Below, in pieces: positions 61,099 to 64,000 of a stretch of 64,000 nucleotides of DNA; the first letter of the stretch is position 1; each line of letters begins with the position of its first letter. The notes under the pieces are model-generated. The model was not told where the DNA came from, searched no databases, and was given only the letters and a program-made list of their open reading frames with translations. The translations under genes and the position numbers were made by a program. The stretch covers positions 37,009-101,008 of the forward strand of contig WEDG01003495.1 in NCBI GenBank assembly GCA_017591395.1, given 5' to 3'. The DNA comes from Schistocephalus solidus. Lineage: Eukaryota > Platyhelminthes > Cestoda > Diphyllobothriidea > Diphyllobothriidae.

Positions 61099-61642
61099 TT
61101 ATATCGGCTTGATCTTAAAATGGAGTCCAATAAGTGAGAAGACAAGGCACTTCAGATCCTGTACAAGGTAGTAAAAAGTTCGGAGCCCCTCTGCATCCCT
61201 AGAGCGAGAATAAACATCATACTTAACGGGAAACATACTTGCAACTGTTTATTTCAACCAAAGAACCGATTTTTGATGTTGTAAACGATATGTGCTCATC
61301 GCCACATACGATTTCCAACTCCTGCCGACCAACTCGATCGGGAACGGGCCATTTCTCGTCATCCTCGTTCATAATATCACTATCCAAAATGATTCTTTTG
61401 AGTTCTTCCATCACTGCCTTGCTAACATATGCCTATACGAAAATGATACAAAAAAACGACTTACTTCTTTACGAATCATCGTATCATTTTTGTAATTAGA
61501 GTTATTGGCGTATCGCAGTTTTCCTAAAAGCGTAGATTAAACAATTTAAAAAACCATCTGGCCGAAATTCAAATTCGAGGAATTCATGACCGAACTTTCC
61601 CTTGTGGCCGACATAGTAGCGAAGATAGAACGCGTCGGACAT
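61099..61642 (-). CDS. MAGOH: Mago nashi homologue, exon junction complex core subunit, 4 exons, 146 aa
   Basis: Mago binds Y14 (RBM8A) and locks eIF4A3 on spliced mRNA as part of the exon junction complex, acting in nuclear processing, mRNA localisation and nonsense-mediated decay. Exons on the minus strand: 61642-61555, 61523-61465, 61432-61239 and 61198-61099. The introns are only 31, 32 and 40 nt, all GT-AG; the first has an unusual GTTTTT donor. The spliced product is 146 residues, the same length as human MAGOH. It shows the diagnostic stretches [20 protein letters not shown] (5-24), VGRQELEI (83-90), [15 protein letters not shown] (93-107) and the C-terminal GLHFKIKPI. An upstream in-frame ATG at 61699 would add 19 residues absent from other Mago proteins, so the start at 61642 is preferred. 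A TAG that could be a 3' splice site lies 14-16 nt upstream of this ATG; it could accept a 5'-UTR exon or a spliced leader, but this is untested. Confidence 0.97.
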
Positions 61643-62240
61643 TTGTAAACGTAATCTACGGAAAGGCTCCGACACCAAGTGTGAGTATTCACGGATCATG
61701 GGTTTGCTCAGCTTACATTCATCGGTATCCCTTAGCGTCTGTGAATTTATGAAATCAGCAATTCACAATAAAACCTGGGATTATATCAGATTTTCTGTAG
61801 TCTGCTTTCTTCAATTTATTAACCTTATAATCATGCAAAACAATTCCAATAACGCCTAGAAGGCCTTAGTAACCTTATAGGGAATAAGAATTTCCCTTGA
61901 GTTCCCCATTCCATCCAAAAATGCCTATATGATCAGCTTTTAAAGCAGAAAATCTGATAACTGTAAATGTTAATTCATTATCATGCGTGATTCAGGTCCC
62001 AACTGTCGCCACTGACAACCCATTTATAATAATATGATATTGTACATTTTGAAGGGTTACAGGCATTGCGCTTGATGACCCAATGCTGCAAAGTGAGCAT
62101 GGCAAATGTACAGTCAATATCAAACTGTGGACACATTAAAAGTTATTTGAGACAAAGCATAGCATGATTTCGAATATGCTTTCACGGTTATAAGCGAAAC
62201 ATTGTGGAAGCAATGTCGAGCCCGAACGATTTTAAAAGGC
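61643..62240. other. 5' flank of MAGOH
   Basis: AT-rich non-coding sequence expected to hold the MAGOH promoter on the minus strand. A TAG dinucleotide context that could be a 3' splice acceptor lies at 61656-61658. No repeat recognised. Confidence 0.3.
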
Positions 62241-62245
62241 TGGTT

Positions 62246-63660
62246 TTAAGTAATCATGTTGTGAGAGTCGTTTTTTGTCAAATATTGTGCCACCAAGTCT
62301 TCTTTTAAATCCAGAAATGCTGTTGAGGAAAACCGTCTTACTTTGTATTGAGTTCCATGGTCGTACAACTCGTAAGCTGAAGAAAAAGCTTTCTGAGGTT
62401 CAATCGCGTGCGTTCGCTTTTGACCTTGTAAGGATGACCACGCAGATGAGTTGCGTGGAAACTCGAAGAAATCCTCCAATTTCAGGGAAGAATCATGGCC
62501 CCGGATAATTCGGTAAGTACACCATGAGTGCCTGTAAGAAAGATGAATTAAGTCAAGCTTGTTAAATATGTTTTGGTACGGTAAAGCCTTAAGACCGTTG
62601 GCCACCTTCGTTGCTCTCCGTTGCACCTGCTCAAGCAGGTCAAAATCTTCCTTAATCCCACAGTATCCAGGCTGGTATTTCGTTATTTAATGTGGTCTCA
62701 CGAAGACCTCAAAAACGTTTCCAAAGAGCTCAGGGGATAGTATTGTAAACACAGGTCTTATGTAATGCAGCGTGCACGTTTTCCTTCTGGACTGCATTCT
62801 TACAGTGTTCTGAGGGAATCAAATTCGCAGATGTCCAAATGCCCAGATATTTGTGTTATTCTGCCTCTTTTAATGCGCTGCTATAAATAAATTTCCGGTG
62901 TTCCCCAAGATACTATCCGACCGGCACTTATGTGTAGGAGCACACACTTGGGTACTTTTAATTTAAGGAGCCACCTGCCCAACCAGGCACTTAGCTAGTC
63001 GATATTCGATTGTAACCCTTTTGCGTCGTCAATGCAGCTGACTTCAGTGCATATTTTTATGTCATCTTCAAACATGACATATTCCCAATCGATGTCATTG
63101 GCACAGTCGTTCAATTAGAATAACGGGCCCATAACAGAACCCTTTGGAATACCATTACTACTTTTGCCCATGCCAAGTTAGTGTTTCCCACAAAAACTGT
63201 GTGTACTCTAAAAGACAAGAAACTCTTGATCCAAATGAAAACTGTTTCCTCAAATTCGAACGTCCCAAATATTCTGTAAAAGAAGCCTATGTGGTACGCT
63301 ATTAAAGGTCTTTTTGAAGTCAATAAATGTGACATGTACTGGATAACCCATATCTGTGACCTTTGTCATTTTCTAGAGCTACTGAAGAGCCCTCGTGAGA
63401 CAAGAATATCCTGATTGGAAGCCGTGCTGGACATCACATAAGATTTTTTTCAGATAGCGCATTAAATGCCTCTAGATAATACGCAGCATTATTATACACG
63501 CTATGCAGGTTAAACTGGCAGGGCGGTAGTTTTTCGCAGTTCAATCGTGAAACTCCTTTATAGATCAGGGCGTTGCTGCTTATATTCCCGTAAGAGATCA
63601 TCAGAGCCGATTTGTCTGCAATGCCTCCAGAAGCTATTTCTTTATTGGAAAGAGGCCTAA
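62246..63660 (-). mobile_element. Second-type non-LTR retrotransposon RT, decayed
   Basis: Minus-strand order: CDVQHGFQSGYSCLTRALQ (about 63.42 kb); VHVTFIDFKKTFNSVPHRLL (about 63.32 kb); GIPKGSVMGPLF (about 63.15 kb); the catalytic region MFEDDIKICTEV (about 63.07 kb), with Glu replacing Ala in xADD; then the C-terminal block in the open frame 62626-62246, starting MQRRATKVANGLKALPYQNI, with LDLIHLSYRHSWCTYRIIRG. The QRRATKxxxGL...PYxxR...L..L..RR signature places it in the CR1/Jockey-like group, distinct from the other copies. Several stops. Confidence 0.8.
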
Positions 63661-63689
63661 AAGTTTGAATTTATCCACTTAAGGTCGTT

Positions 63690-64000
63690 TTCCGGATGTT
63701 TTTTGACCAAAGCTGCTCAGATTTTTCGGGGCTTTATTTCTTATAATTTCTCCATTCCTCAAATAAAAGTAAGACTTTATCGTATGTTTGTGCTTCCCCT
63801 TCTTGACATTTTGCTGTCCATTCTTCGGTTTAATGAACGAATCTAGCTATTCAAAAATTGAAAATGTCCGAAGATATTTCACAAAAAAACACATTAACGA
63901 CTCTTTCAACTACTTCCTACTCAACAAGATGCCAGCTTATGAAGCTAAATTTTCTTTGGGTCAGGAGACTTGAAGCAGGCTTTTGTCTCCTTTGATTTGA
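63690..64000 (+). mobile_element. CR1-like element, 3' part, runs off the window
   Basis: CAAAGCTGCTCAGATTTTTC ... AGTAAGACTTTATCGTATGT ... ATGAACGAATCTAGCTATTC corresponds to 44.53-44.83 kb and 10.82-11.10 kb. The open frame 63788-63973 is a fragment of the RT C-terminal block. Confidence 0.75.

Overview
The window is animal nuclear DNA, most likely from a flatworm and probably a diphyllobothriidean tapeworm (Spirometra / Dibothriocephalus / Schistocephalus group). The evidence is threefold: three conserved metazoan genes split by exceptionally short GT-AG introns (30-40 nt); a dense load of decayed CR1-like, RTE-like and Penelope-like retroelements; and an RTE family whose protein ends in C2H2 zinc-finger-like repeats, which I recall from that group. 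The order-level assignment is inference, since no rRNA or mitochondrial marker is present.

Three real protein-coding genes can be reconstructed exon by exon. (1) A UBE2R/CDC34-type ubiquitin-conjugating enzyme lies on the minus strand (36125-39699; 4 coding exons, 319 aa). (2) A RABL2 small GTPase lies on the plus strand (51091-55461; 6 coding exons including a 30-nt microexon, 215 aa). (3) The exon-junction protein Mago nashi lies on the minus strand (61099-61642; 4 exons, 146 aa). Together they carry eight introns of 30-40 nt and three long ones (2552, 2163 and 1451 nt). They are unrelated housekeeping or ciliary genes and not an operon.

The rest is mostly a retroelement graveyard. 1-3.3 kb: CR1-like pieces on both strands and one copy of an ~850-bp repeat. 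4.9-6.3 kb: a Penelope-like element (RT then GIY-YIG). 7.5-8.1 kb: two tRNA-Arg-derived SINEs. 10.2-12.1 kb: stacked 3' ends of CR1-like elements. 12.2-17.1 kb: a long decayed CR1-like element on the minus strand, with the second ~850-bp copy (opposite orientation) just beyond it. 19-31.6 kb: an RTE-dominated block with one plus copy that has lost its RT, one long minus copy with a mutated catalytic motif, zinc-finger tails and shared UTR repeats. 32.4-32.95 kb: tRNA-derived SINEs. 40.1-45.8 kb: two CR1-like copies pointing away from each other with a perfect 27-bp hairpin between them, then a Ty3/Gypsy integrase scrap. 47.1-49.5 kb: a further CR1-like copy. 62.2-64 kb: two more non-LTR fragments.

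Long stretches (about 8.1-10.2, 20.6-22.9, 33-35.8 and 55.5-59.3 kb) show no gene I can recognise. I see no convincing new multi-gene system. The strongest observations are the minimal introns, two of which are in-frame and stop-free inside the E2 gene, and several rearranged or internally deleted retroelement derivatives.
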